A stretch of DNA of 64,000 bases from JBGASG01 sp046328035 (GTDB taxonomy: Bacteria > Cyanobacteriota > Vampirovibrionia > Obscuribacterales > Obscuribacteraceae). A model generated the notes under the pieces. That model was not told the origin of the DNA. It made no database searches and was given only the letters and a program-made list of their open reading frames with translations. A program made the position numbers and the translations under genes. The stretch lies in the NCBI GenBank assembly GCA_046328035.1, contig JAXLXI010000018.1, positions 1-64,000 on the forward strand, in the 5' to 3' direction. Shown in pieces: positions 55,614 through 63,943 of this stretch (its first letter is position 1; each line of letters opens with the position of its first letter).

Positions 55614-56408
55614 TTAGAAATCGTCTTTGGTGACGGGTTTGCCGATCGACGGCTTGGTGGTGGCAGGTGTGGTGCCGGTACTCGCGGAACCTGTGCCGCC
55701 GCTACGTGGAGCCGTGGTGGTACCGCCACCAGATCCGGTATCACCTGATTCTTCCGCTCCCGGCGTCGGTTTGGCACCGGCTGCCTTGGCGAGCGCTTTC
55801 AGATCGGCGCCCTTCGGATTGTCGGTCAGGTATTTATAGGAACCAACCAGCTTGCGGAAAGTCGGAAGCGCACCATCGAACTGCGCTTTGCTGCGGGCAG
55901 TGAGAATGATGTTGATGACGACATTCTTTTCGAGCACGTAGCCGATGGCTTCGAAACTGCCGTCTTTGCTGCCGCTGAAATACTTGATTGTGGCGGTTTT
56001 GCCGTCGCCGGTCGGCGCGGTGCCGCCGTCGCTGACCTTAAGTCCTGGCGTGTCTGTCTTCATGTCCTGAATATCAGCTTGAATCGCCGCATCGAGACCC
56101 ATGCCCTCGCGCGCATCTACTTCGGTGTACATGGCGACGGGACCGTCCCAGTCCGACTCGTCGGGATAGAAGACCGCCTGCAGATTTTGCTGGGCGCCGG
56201 CATCGGTATCTAACGACCAGCCAGGAGGCGCCTTGAGAATGAAGGAGTGATTCTGCCCGAAGGAAATACCCGTGCCGCCCGGAATGACATTGGCTGCCGC
56301 CGGCAACACGCTGCTCAGCAAAAGCGATAGGCACAGTCCGGCAAAACCGGCTGCCTGTGCCTGTTTTGCGCTCGGGGGCATCGAATTTCTGCGATTACTC
56401 ATTTGCAT
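55614..56408 (-). CDS. Secreted hypothetical protein with a Gly/Thr/Ser-rich tail
   Basis: This 264-residue protein has a signal peptide (FAGLCLSLLLSSVLPAAA, cleavage near residue 38). The globular part (45-205) has the pattern F-x-L-x-APPGWSLD and YTEVDAREG, typical of small exported alpha/beta proteins of unknown role. The last 60 residues are low-complexity, rich in Gly, Thr, Ser and Pro. AAGGCGAG precedes the ATG. It is convergent with the TPR-like gene. Confidence 0.7.
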   Translation of the reverse strand: MQMSNRRNSMPPSAKQAQAAGFAGLCLSLLLSSVLPAAANVIPGGTGISFGQNHSFILKAPPGWSLDTDAGAQQNLQAVFYPDESDWDGPVAMYTEVDAREGMGLDAAIQADIQDMKTDTPGLKVSDGGTAPTGDGKTATIKYFSGSKDGSFEAIGYVLEKNVVINIILTARSKAQFDGALPTFRKLVGSYKYLTDNPKGADLKALAKAAGAKPTPGAEESGDTGSGGGTTTAPRSGGTGSASTGTTPATTKPSIGKPVTKDDF

Positions 56409-56476
56409 CTGAACTCGCCTTAACTTGAGACGGTATGATTACCTGTTCATGGTAGCAGAGTCCATGGAGAAACGAT

Positions 56477-56566
56477 TCGGCGGGGTAGGATTCGAGCCTA
56501 CGTGTTAACTCTTGCGAGTCCGACTTTACAGGACGGCGCCTTCGACCAACTCGGCTTCACCCGCCG
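56477..56566 (-). tRNA. tRNA-Tyr (anticodon GUA)
   Basis: The anticodon loop CTGTAAA gives GTA. The long variable arm ACTC-GCAA-GAGT is intact, as expected for Tyr. The acceptor CGGCGGG pairs with CCCGCCG and the T arm is GTAGG/CCTAC. One T-T mismatch lies in the anticodon stem (CCGTC/GTCGG), and the D-arm side has two extra bases, so exact ends are approximate. Confidence 0.78.
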
Positions 56567-56624
56567 GGTCGTTTCTCCGTATTCAAGTTTCTTCCTCATA
56601 TTGGTTCAGGGTGATTTAAAAAAG

Positions 56625-56700
56625 TGGTGCCGACGAGTGGACTCGAACCACCAGGACGTTGATTCTCGATCAACGATGTCTGCCATTGCATCACGTCGGC
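56625..56700 (-). tRNA. Leu-anticodon tRNA (GAG) with short variable loop
   Basis: A minus-strand cloverleaf with encoded CCA. Acceptor GCCGACG/CGTCGGC is perfect. The D arm ATG-CAATGGCAGA-CAT resembles bacterial tRNA-Leu. Anticodon stem GTTGA/TCAAC encloses loop TCGAGAA, giving GAG but with C instead of the universal U at position 33. The variable region is only 5 nt (GTCCT), not the long arm expected for Leu. Confidence 0.75.
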
Positions 56701-56703
56701 CAG

Positions 56704-56780
56704 TGGTGCCGGTGAGTGGAGTTGAACCACCAAGACGATAGGTTTGAGCTATCGATGTCTGCCAGTTGCATCACGTCGGC
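56704..56780 (-). tRNA. Leu-anticodon tRNA (CAA) with short variable loop
   Basis: The anticodon stem GATAG/CTATC encloses loop CTCAAAC (anticodon CAA). The Leu-like D arm, 5-nt variable loop GTCTT, T arm GGTGG/CCACT and encoded CCA are present. The acceptor GCCGACG against CACCGGC has two adjacent mismatches; its 5' half equals that of the neighbouring tRNA. Confidence 0.75.
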
Positions 56781-56783
56781 ATG

Positions 56784-56861
56784 TGGTGCCCGTGAGTGGA
56801 TTCGAACCACCAGAAACACCGTTTTTAAGACGGCGATGTCTGCCAGTTGCATCACACGGGC
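56784..56861 (-). tRNA. Leu-anticodon tRNA (UAA) with short variable loop
   Basis: Acceptor GCCCGTG/CACGGGC is perfect. D arm ATG/CAT has a Leu-type loop. Anticodon stem GCCGT/ACGGT encloses loop CTTAAAA (anticodon TAA). The variable loop is 6 nt (GTTTCT). T arm GGTGG-TTCGAAT-CCACT and encoded CCA complete the fold. Confidence 0.8.
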
Positions 56862-57063
56862 GTGCGCTGATTTAAGCCGTGCAAGCGGCTTCTACGCGAT
56901 AAGAGAGCGGAATTCTTTGTATGAAATTGACCGGATCACAAATACGCGCGAAGCCTACTGCCTAACCTAAATAATATAGGCGCAGTGGGAGGCTAAGTCG
57001 TAGTGTCAGGTTCTTGTTCATAGTGATCTCATTATAGCGCGAACGCGTTTTGTGTCCACCGTT

Positions 57064-57564
57064 CTACGGTTCGAAGTTGAGTGACGGGAACCACTTCTTC
57101 AACATCTTCGGCTCTTGCATCGAATCCGGCCAGAGCACCACTTTATAGAAGTCGTCGCCTTCAAAACCTTCGTCATCGACTTCATCGAGCATTCCGTAGA
57201 AAATGCGCAAGCGATAAACGCCTGGTGCATTCAATTGCACCCGCGCCGCCATGTCGAAGCTCTCGATATTGTTGGTGATCACCAGCGTTCCCGATGGCAC
57301 ATCAAGACTGCATTCCACCACTTGATCCCAGTCTTCCAGATCTTCATCTTCCGGTTCTTCTTCAACGCATTCGATGACGACCTGCACTTCGGTGGGACGC
57401 ACGGTGCCAATAGCAACGATGCGATCGCCGATGGAAAACAAGTCCTGGACTAATTCGTCGTGCATCGTTTCGCTAAATTCGGTTTCTGCTTTTTCATCTT
57501 GTAGATAGATCTGATAGTCCTGAGCAGAGACGATGAACTCATGTTCCGTGCATGGTGCAGTCAT
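57064..57564 (-). CDS. Conserved hypothetical acidic protein
   Basis: This 166-residue soluble, acidic protein contains TLVITNNIESFD, then GVYRLRIFYGML and DDFYKVVLWPDSM. That series is shared by a family of small uncharacterised bacterial proteins with a beta-rich fold. The start at 57564 (MTAPCTEHEF) is preferred over 57606 because the extra residues look non-coding. It stands alone between the tRNA cluster and the TadE-like gene. Confidence 0.65.
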   Translation of the reverse strand: MTAPCTEHEFIVSAQDYQIYLQDEKAETEFSETMHDELVQDLFSIGDRIVAIGTVRPTEVQVVIECVEEEPEDEDLEDWDQVVECSLDVPSGTLVITNNIESFDMAARVQLNAPGVYRLRIFYGMLDEVDDEGFEGDDFYKVVLWPDSMQEPKMLKKWFPSLNFEP

Positions 57565-57728
57565 AGAAGGAAATCCGCTTGACGTGGGAGTCTGAGGGGT
57601 GCACAATCTGGACGCTTGGTCGGTGTGCGGTCTTGCACCGCTAAAATCACCGAACCGACAGTAATTCTAACTGGCGGCACGCGCCAACCCGGTCCACCGA
57701 CCAAACGCATAGGATAAAGTTCATCATC

Positions 57729-58229
57729 ATGATCAGCGACAGCCGCGCCCGACGCATGAAAAGAAGACGCAGCACCTTCGGCGGAACCATCGCCGAAACC
57801 GGTCCCGCTATCTTCATCCTTTTGCTGATGCTGTTCTTCCCGCTGCTCAACCTGGTGGCCATGAGCGCCGCTTATTTCTCCTGCGCGACGCTGAACGACT
57901 TGCAACTGCGCGAAGCGGCTTTGCTACCTAAAAAGGAAGCGCAGGATCCCAACGGCACTGTCTGCAAGAAGATCCCTGACGACTGGAAGTCAAAGGGCAT
58001 CGGCAATTTCGTTGGTCTCCAGCAACCGGTCAACACGCAAGTTGATTATGTGGCCGGCACGGCCGACACGCAGAAGCGGCAAGATATGGAAGTGCGTGTC
58101 ACCACCCGGGTGCGCATTAGCCCATTCCTGACAATTCCGTTTTTCCCGGGCATTCCTGGACTGGGCGCTCCGATGGATTTCCAAATTCAGACGCAGCGTC
58201 TGGTGGAAAACCAGAACAACGCACAATAG
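57729..58229 (+). CDS. TadE-like pseudopilin-type membrane protein
   Basis: This 166-residue protein has a basic N terminus (RRMKRRRSTFGGT), then an Ala/Glu-containing start of a hydrophobic helix (IAETGPAIFILLLMLFFPLL, about 24-43) and a periplasmic domain with two Cys. This is the layout of TadE-type pseudopilins, where a Glu precedes the helix. AGGA lies 11 nt upstream of the ATG at 57729. The other Tad-like genes lie 3-4 kb away on the same strand. Confidence 0.65.
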   Translation: MISDSRARRMKRRRSTFGGTIAETGPAIFILLLMLFFPLLNLVAMSAAYFSCATLNDLQLREAALLPKKEAQDPNGTVCKKIPDDWKSKGIGNFVGLQQPVNTQVDYVAGTADTQKRQDMEVRVTTRVRISPFLTIPFFPGIPGLGAPMDFQIQTQRLVENQNNAQ

Positions 58230-58244
58230 CGAACACACGCTCAG

Positions 58245-59267
58245 TTATCGCGGGTTTCTCATATACCGCGCGTACATGTCGGCGCGGTCCGACCAGTGAT
58301 TGAATCGCTCGGTTTCTTTGGCGGTCTGTGCCGCATCGGCTGCGTCTGCGCAGAGAGTGTTGCCCTTCGTCCAGTCCTTGTTCTTCTCTACTTCGATCAG
58401 TGCTGTCGCGATGCGCTTGTCCTCGTCCTGTTTCTTGGAAGCGATACGCACAAAATATTGGTCTGCTTTCAATCTATACTCGGCGGCTTTGGCCGGGTTT
58501 TCGTGCGGTCCGGCGAGATACAGTTCCGACAGACTGCGACTGGTTTCCGCCGCTTTGGTCCAGTCGCCCATCTCTTCGTACAGCTTCAGCGCTTCGGTGC
58601 GCGCTTGCGTGGCAGACATGGTGCCGTCAGTGCCGGTTGTGTAGCGGCAGATGCCGGCAAGAAACTCCAGTTGCTTCACTATCTCTGCCTTCGATGCACC
58701 GCTTTTCTTGAGCTGAGCAAGTTTCGTCTCTTGTTGCTTGATCTCTTCTGCGGTCCACATCTTCATGCGTCCCATGCGCTCGTGCGCAAAATAAGTGCGC
58801 GGAACGACCGGCGTCACATTCGCCGCGCCTGTCGATGCCGGACCCTTCGGAGCCTGCGCCGGTGCGCCTTGCACTATGGAATGCCAGATCGGCTTGTTGT
58901 TGTTGCTGTTGCCCGGAGCCGCGCTGGCGGCGCACGTCATAACCAGTGCGAGCGTGCCGGAGAACAGTGCCGCCACCCTGCGAACCGCTTCCTGAGCGCG
59001 TTGCCGAATCAGCTGCAGTCCTTTCGGACAGTTCTGGGTAAGAAACGTTCCGTCGTCGCGCCGGTAAAGCCGCATACAGACTCGTTCGCCGGTGAGTGTG
59101 CGTTGCAATGCGCGCATCACTTCCTCGTCCGTCATTGCGGACGCATTCAGAACATGCAGCTTGCACTCGCCGCAAAACCGCATCTTGTCGTCGCCGGTCA
59201 TTTCGTCCCACTTGGCGGAACACGGCGCCGCAATCTCGGCGTGCTTCATCATCTCGTCGACAGACAT
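58245..59267 (-). CDS. Membrane protein with N-terminal cysteine-rich domain
   Basis: This protein has 340 residues. Residues 10-85 contain a Cys-rich motif set: PCSAKWDEM, MRFCGECKLHVLNAS and VCMRLYR, ending LTQNCPKG. It matches a small domain often found before a membrane helix in Bacteroidetes and others, possibly metal-binding. A hydrophobic segment follows (VAALFSGTLALVMTCAASA, about 95-115). The rest is helical, with TPR-like pairs. The start at 59267 is fixed by the strong GGGGGAAGAG site upstream; a much longer in-frame extension upstream of it is not credible. Confidence 0.75.
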   Translation of the reverse strand: MSVDEMMKHAEIAAPCSAKWDEMTGDDKMRFCGECKLHVLNASAMTDEEVMRALQRTLTGERVCMRLYRRDDGTFLTQNCPKGLQLIRQRAQEAVRRVAALFSGTLALVMTCAASAAPGNSNNNKPIWHSIVQGAPAQAPKGPASTGAANVTPVVPRTYFAHERMGRMKMWTAEEIKQQETKLAQLKKSGASKAEIVKQLEFLAGICRYTTGTDGTMSATQARTEALKLYEEMGDWTKAAETSRSLSELYLAGPHENPAKAAEYRLKADQYFVRIASKKQDEDKRIATALIEVEKNKDWTKGNTLCADAADAAQTAKETERFNHWSDRADMYARYMRNPR

Positions 59268-59616
59268 TTTTTGCTCTTCCCCCAGGGTAGTACCGGTGGT
59301 GCCAATGTTTCGTCCCCCTGCCAGCCTACCTACACAATGCCACGCACGCGCCCTGTCGCCAACAGGGTAAATCCCTGACCGCACCCATCTATTTCTCGGG
59401 CTGAGTCCCGCCGGGCTTCTTCTGCGAATCCCCAGGTTGCGACACCTGGAAATTTGGCGGGGAACCCTGAGTACGACCGAATCCAGGTGTTGCTGCTGTC
59501 GGCGCCCAGCAGTAAGACAGGCGCCTGTCCTTGGCTTTCGCGCTGGACAGGCATTGGTTTGCATGATAAGCTGCAAAAATTCAAAAATTTGAACATTTGA
59601 ATGCTTGAGGGGGCTT
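59268..59616. other. Intergenic region between divergent genes
   Basis: 349 bp containing the promoters of the Cys-rich protein (left) and the ArsR regulator (right). A short palindrome-like TTCAAAAATTTGAA (59580-59593) sits 24 bp before the ArsR start. This is a typical place and form for an ArsR-family operator. Confidence 0.5.
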
Positions 59617-60000
59617 ATGCCGTACCGAACAATTGTGACTAAAGAGTTGGCGGAGCTGTTTGGCGTTCTTGCCCATCCGCAACGTATCCGCATCATTGAA
59701 GAGTTATTAGCTGGAGAAAAGGACGTAAAAACCATCGCGGACGTCTTGCAAATCAATTCTGCTGGAGTTTCACAGCATCTGTCGGTTCTGCGCTCTCATA
59801 GGCTTATCTCCGAGCGGAAGCAAGGCCGAAACGTGTTTTACCGACTTCGCCAACCGGACCTGGCAAATTGGATTCTCGGCGGACTGCCATTCGCAGGTCC
59901 ATTTCAAGCCGACATTCAAGAGTTCACAACGGCCGTACAAAAGGCCCGGTCTGTGTGGCTATCGGACAAGGTGGCTAACAAAGGAGAGATCAATGCTTAA
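59617..60000 (+). CDS. ArsR-family transcriptional regulator
   Basis: This 127-residue winged-helix protein has LAELFGVLAHPQRIRIIEEL, then IADVLQINSAGVSQHLSVLR (recognition helix) and the beta-wing LISERKQGRNVFYRL. The CVC metal site of ArsR/SmtB is absent, so a different signal is likely. GAGGGGG precedes the ATG at 59617. Its last codons overlap the carbonic anhydrase start by 8 bp, so it probably regulates that operon, including through the TTCAAAAATTTGAA palindrome upstream. Confidence 0.88.
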   Translation: MPYRTIVTKELAELFGVLAHPQRIRIIEELLAGEKDVKTIADVLQINSAGVSQHLSVLRSHRLISERKQGRNVFYRLRQPDLANWILGGLPFAGPFQADIQEFTTAVQKARSVWLSDKVANKGEINA

Positions 60001-60670
60001 GCTCATCTCGGGATTGCATCATTTTCAGACGAATGTATTTCAGTCTGAGCAAGAGCTGTTTACACGCCTTGCAGAAGGTCAAAGTCCAGAGGCGTTGTTC
60101 ATAACTTGCTCCGATTCGCGCATCAATCCGAATCTCATTACGCAAACGCGTCCAGGGGACATTTTTGTCCTGCGAAATGCTGGCAATATCATTCCTCCGT
60201 ATGGAGCTTCAAATGGGGGAGAAGGAGCCACAATTGAATTTGCTGTAGCCGCTCTCGGCGTCAAAGACATCATTGTTTGCGGGCACTCCCATTGCGGTGC
60301 GGTGAAAGCGCTTCTCGATCCAAGTCAACTTGCGGAACTGCCAACAGTAGCGGCCTGGTTAGGTCATGCATCAGCGACTCGGCGGATTATGCACGAGAAC
60401 TACGGCTCCGAGAGTCTATCTACGGAGCAATTATTGAACATAGCGATTCAAGAAAATGTTTTGGTTCAACTTGAGAACTTGAAAACGCATCCGGCTGTAG
60501 CAGCAAGAATAGCGCGGGGCGAGCTCAGCTTGCATGCTTGGACGTACAAAATCGAGACGGGGCAAGTGTTCAGTTATGACGTTGAAATCGGTCAGTTCAT
60601 CCAAATTGGGGAGCAATCAAGTGTTTCAGGTATCGAACAGTCCCGACATTCGCTGTGCGGAGTCCTCTAA
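59993..60670 (+). CDS. Beta-class carbonic anhydrase
   Basis: This 225-residue zinc enzyme interconverts CO2 and bicarbonate. Zinc ligands are visible as CSDSR (Cys39, Asp41, Arg43 dyad) and HSHCGA (His98, Cys101). RNAGNIIPP and EFAVAALGVKDIIVCGH are further hallmarks. Length matches the cyanobacterial/plant-type bacterial enzymes. Translationally coupled to the ArsR regulator upstream. Confidence 0.93.
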   Translation: MLKLISGLHHFQTNVFQSEQELFTRLAEGQSPEALFITCSDSRINPNLITQTRPGDIFVLRNAGNIIPPYGASNGGEGATIEFAVAALGVKDIIVCGHSHCGAVKALLDPSQLAELPTVAAWLGHASATRRIMHENYGSESLSTEQLLNIAIQENVLVQLENLKTHPAVAARIARGELSLHAWTYKIETGQVFSYDVEIGQFIQIGEQSSVSGIEQSRHSLCGVL

Positions 60671-61176
60671 CTACTCTATAGAAAGGAATTTGTTAAACCT
60701 GTTGGGGGAGTCATCCACGGACGCGCCTGAAAATCACAATTATGTTTCGCTCCACCCTGAAAGCCCCCCTGCGCGCGCATTTTAGGATTCGCTCATGCCC
60801 ATGAGCCCGCCGCTTGCTTCACTCAAGAGAGCGGGGTGCCAGTTTTGGCACTGGCACCCGGCTTTTGGGGTCTGGATCCCCTATGGAGACGCATCTCGCG
60901 CACAGATTTTGCCGGACAGTGCCCGAACTGGCACATGTCCAATAGGTAACTCCAAAGCCCGGGCGACCGGACCTGGTCAGCGAAGAACCGATGTTTTTCG
61001 CGTGTTTTGAACGAGACCCGCGTGGAGAGCCAGCCGGCGCCCAATCCCAGCCGAAGGCACATGCCTAAAAAGCCTGGAAAGATTAGTGGCGTTAAATCTT
61101 GCGCCTCCCTAAATCTCCGGAGCGGTCCGTTAACTCCCCAGACGCAGATGAAACGGCGAATCCGCCGGGGGAAAAT
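60671..61176. other. Intergenic region with two GTGCC-core hairpins
   Basis: 506 bp. A perfect 9-bp hairpin has arms GGGTGCCAG (60834-60842) and CTGGCACCC (60851-60859). A second, 5-bp hairpin, GTGCC/GGCAC, is at 60919-60934. Only a short T-stretch follows the first, so termination is possible but weak. No ORF is supported. Confidence 0.5.
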
Positions 61177-61572
61177 ATGAAAACCAGAAACAGAAGCCGC
61201 AAAGGAACCAGCTTTATCGAGTGCATGGTAGGCGGCATCTTTATCATTCCGATCGCGCTTGGCGCCGTCAACCTGTCCACCATCGTGATGAGCAACTCCA
61301 TCAACGATCACCTCGCCAAGGACGCAGCCCGCGCCGCTGCCAACCAAGAGCAGGTCAACACCGCCAAAGCCGCCGCCGACAAAACAGTGCATGGCATGGG
61401 CAAATCGAACATCATACCGAGCGTCGAAATGACCTCCTTCGATTACAGCAACGAAGTCACGGTCCAGACCAAGATGGTCGTCAAATTTCCAGCTCCTCTT
61501 CTGGGCTGGACCGAAACCACCCTGGTCGCCAGGGCCATCGAGCCCGTCGTCGCCGCTCCTGCCGACATTTAA
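61177..61572 (+). CDS. TadE-like pseudopilin-type protein
   Basis: This 131-residue protein has a basic N terminus (KTRNRSRKGTS), FIECMVGGIFIIPIALGAVNL with Glu before a hydrophobic helix, then a periplasmic domain (DHLAKDAARAAANQEQVN). This is the TadE/F arrangement. GGGGGAAAAT precedes the ATG at 61177; the frame upstream to 61099 is not used. A strong terminator follows at 61610. Confidence 0.7.
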   Translation: MKTRNRSRKGTSFIECMVGGIFIIPIALGAVNLSTIVMSNSINDHLAKDAARAAANQEQVNTAKAAADKTVHGMGKSNIIPSVEMTSFDYSNEVTVQTKMVVKFPAPLLGWTETTLVARAIEPVVAAPADI

Positions 61573-61609
61573 CCGAGTTTAACCCCGAGACAACGAAGCA
61601 CCATCTGCG

Positions 61610-61644
61610 GTGCCCGGCTCCCCCGCCGGGCACTTCCCTTTTTT
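61610..61644 (+). terminator. Intrinsic terminator after the TadE-like gene
   Basis: Perfect 9-bp arms GTGCCCGGC (61610-61618) and GCCGGGCAC (61625-61633) with a 6-nt loop, followed by a T-rich tract (61634-61643). Confidence 0.85.
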
Positions 61645-61763
61645 AGCGCACACGCGCCGTTGCGCATGTGACATATTTCAAATCTTCCGAAACCGCCTAT
61701 TTATCCGCGACTCAGTGTCAGTAGACTATATTGGAGTTTGTCATACACCCGGAGCGAGCAGCA

Positions 61764-63335
61764 ATGACCAACCGAGGCAGAAAGAAACGCGGCGCCGTGC
61801 TTGGACTGGTAATAGTCTGCGCCCTCGTGCTCGTCATGATCATCGTCGCGTTGTTCGTGTTGACCATGTATATGGGCGGCTCACGGGAAGTGCGCAACGC
61901 CACCGATTCCGGCGCGCTCAACGTCGGCAAGCAAATGATGGTGCGCGTCAAAGAAAAGGCGCAAGCCGGCACCGCGGAAGAACAGTTTAACGAACTCCAG
62001 GACAAGAACGGCGAATTCGGCATCGGCAACATCAACCGCGTCTGGGCAAAGTCGATGCTGGTCTCGGCAAATTATCAAGCCATGAAAAGCGAGGGCACCG
62101 ATACTGGTACCGCCAATTCGCATGCCGACTCGATTTACAACTCCGCCCAAAACATGTCTGACCGCCTGGCAGACAAGCTCAACACGCCAACCAACCTGTA
62201 TCCATTTTTCAACGAAGTAGCAGAGCGCAACTCCGTCCGCATGATCGGTAAGGATAGCGAACTGAAAGCGCATGACCCCGGCAACTGGACGACATCGTTA
62301 GTCGATCGCGGCGCCGAAAGCAACATCATGATTACATCCGGCCAGTTGCCGTCAGGCGTCACTGTTCCGCAAACCAAAGCCGAGGGGCTGGACTACGTGC
62401 CGGGCTACCAGACATTTGAAGTCGGCGACCATACATTCGCCTTCGTACCCTTCAAAGTGAAGGAACGCACGCACCTGATCGCCGGCTCCTACTTCAGCGA
62501 AAACAAGAAAGACGCCAAAGCCATCAACTGGAACAAGCCGGTTCCCAACGGCTACTCCGTAGACAGCAAGTCGCTCAAGCAGGATTCGCTCGCACACCAG
62601 GCGCTCGCTTTCGTACAACCTAATCCGCAAAAATACTATGACGCCGAGATGCGTGGTTTCATACGCATCAACTTCCCCGGCAATGACATCCAGTATGTGA
62701 TCAACGGCATCCCCAGCCGCAAGGGCAGCTACGACAATCGCCCGGGTACGGACACGCAAATATTCATACCGGAAGTCGGCACCGGCACCCTGACTGTTAA
62801 CGCCAGTGTCGGCAACGAATATGTCGGCACCCTCGCCAATGTCATGTTCAATCCGCTCGTACCCGGCAACTGGGGACCCAGCAAGGACCGGCTTCTGCAA
62901 CGCTGCCGCGAACTCAAGCATGACTGCAGCATGGGCGAAATGCTCGGCGCGTTGGCTGCCTGCCCCTTCATTCCGGGACAAGACACCTATTACATCTATC
63001 CGTCCAACGGACCCGGCAGCATGCTGATTGCCACACCCGAAACCGCCATCGTGGGCTCGGCAGCTCTCTGGCTGAACAAGAGCGCGCAAGCAGACGGTAG
63101 TGAAAAAGACGGCATCACCAAGGAATACATGAGCATGGCTCCCAACGAAGTCACCAGTGCTGCTGCTATTCCCGACCCGTATTGCTCCTGCGAACCCAAC
63201 CCGGCTGTCAGTCTCAGTTTCGTGCAGGGCTGGCATGACTGGACCCCGGGCACCGGATATGATGGCTGTCTGGGCACCATGAAAATTCACCGCAAAACAA
63301 CGTTCTCTGTGAACGTCGTCTGCCACCCACTCTAG
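61764..63335 (+). CDS. TadG-like membrane-anchored protein
   Basis: This 523-residue protein has a basic N terminus (MTNRGRKKRGA), one long membrane helix (VLGLVIVCALVLVMIIVALFVL cut by GAV at the start) and a large extracytoplasmic region. The segment after the helix (REVRNATDSGALNVGKQMM) is typical of TadG-related Flp-pilus proteins, where the helix is followed by an ATDAAAL-type motif. Three or four Cys near the C terminus could form disulfides. The start at 61764 has GGAG upstream. Confidence 0.7.
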   Translation: MTNRGRKKRGAVLGLVIVCALVLVMIIVALFVLTMYMGGSREVRNATDSGALNVGKQMMVRVKEKAQAGTAEEQFNELQDKNGEFGIGNINRVWAKSMLVSANYQAMKSEGTDTGTANSHADSIYNSAQNMSDRLADKLNTPTNLYPFFNEVAERNSVRMIGKDSELKAHDPGNWTTSLVDRGAESNIMITSGQLPSGVTVPQTKAEGLDYVPGYQTFEVGDHTFAFVPFKVKERTHLIAGSYFSENKKDAKAINWNKPVPNGYSVDSKSLKQDSLAHQALAFVQPNPQKYYDAEMRGFIRINFPGNDIQYVINGIPSRKGSYDNRPGTDTQIFIPEVGTGTLTVNASVGNEYVGTLANVMFNPLVPGNWGPSKDRLLQRCRELKHDCSMGEMLGALAACPFIPGQDTYYIYPSNGPGSMLIATPETAIVGSAALWLNKSAQADGSEKDGITKEYMSMAPNEVTSAAAIPDPYCSCEPNPAVSLSFVQGWHDWTPGTGYDGCLGTMKIHRKTTFSVNVVCHPL

Positions 63336-63370
63336 CGCCCCGACTCAGGCGCGGCTTCAGGCGCGCGCCT

Positions 63371-63916
63371 TCAGCGTTTCGTCAAAGCAGCAATCAGTTC
63401 TGCAAACTGTGGAAACTGTGCGGTAAGTAAATCCCGAGTGCCCTCGGTGTAATCGGCGAAATCAAATCCCGGCGCCACCGTGCAACCTAATAACGCGAAG
63501 CCGGACTGAACTTCGCCGCCAGACTCGGTACCGGGTGCGGCTGGCGCAATGCGACAGCCCTGCCAGACATGGGCGGGCACCACATGTTGGGGCACCTGTC
63601 CCTTATCTATTTGATTGCCCAGCATGATCGTGCCGTCGGGCACCGCGCTCGGCGGCTCCGACAACTGCAGCATCTCCACCGGATCGCCGGCATAGAAATG
63701 AAACACCTCATCGGTGACGATCCTGTGCATGCAGGAAAAAGTTCCGGGAGTGAGCAGATAATAGATGCTGGTCGATGCCGAGCGATTGCCGGAATAAGCT
63801 GCCGGCAGCGCGTCTTGGGGCAACGTCAACCGGCAGCGATATGTCTCGCGGTAAAAGCCGCCCTCTGGATGCGGTACCAAGTTTAGTTGCTTGATCAGAT
63901 CATCAGCTTGAGTCAT
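63371..63916 (-). CDS. DUF985 cupin-family protein
   Basis: This 181-residue single-domain protein has the DUF985 signature from its N terminus: LVPHPEGGFYRETY, STSIYYLL, FHFYAGDPVEML, and APGFDFADYTEG near the end. It is a small beta-barrel of the RmlC-like cupin type, with unknown substrate. The ATG at 63916 is preferred over one at 63934. Confidence 0.88.
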   Translation of the reverse strand: MTQADDLIKQLNLVPHPEGGFYRETYRCRLTLPQDALPAAYSGNRSASTSIYYLLTPGTFSCMHRIVTDEVFHFYAGDPVEMLQLSEPPSAVPDGTIMLGNQIDKGQVPQHVVPAHVWQGCRIAPAAPGTESGGEVQSGFALLGCTVAPGFDFADYTEGTRDLLTAQFPQFAELIAALTKR

Positions 63917-63943
63917 TGCGGAATCATAGCTCATGAGGCTGTG

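Noticed and set aside
58245..59756. 503-residue version of the Cys-rich protein
   Set aside because: The first 163 residues look like translated non-coding DNA. A strong ribosome-binding site marks the start at 59267, and the remaining protein fits the known domain boundary.
60823..61392. 189-codon minus-strand ORF
   Set aside because: It is a shadow of the TadE-like gene and of the intergenic hairpins; no support for coding.
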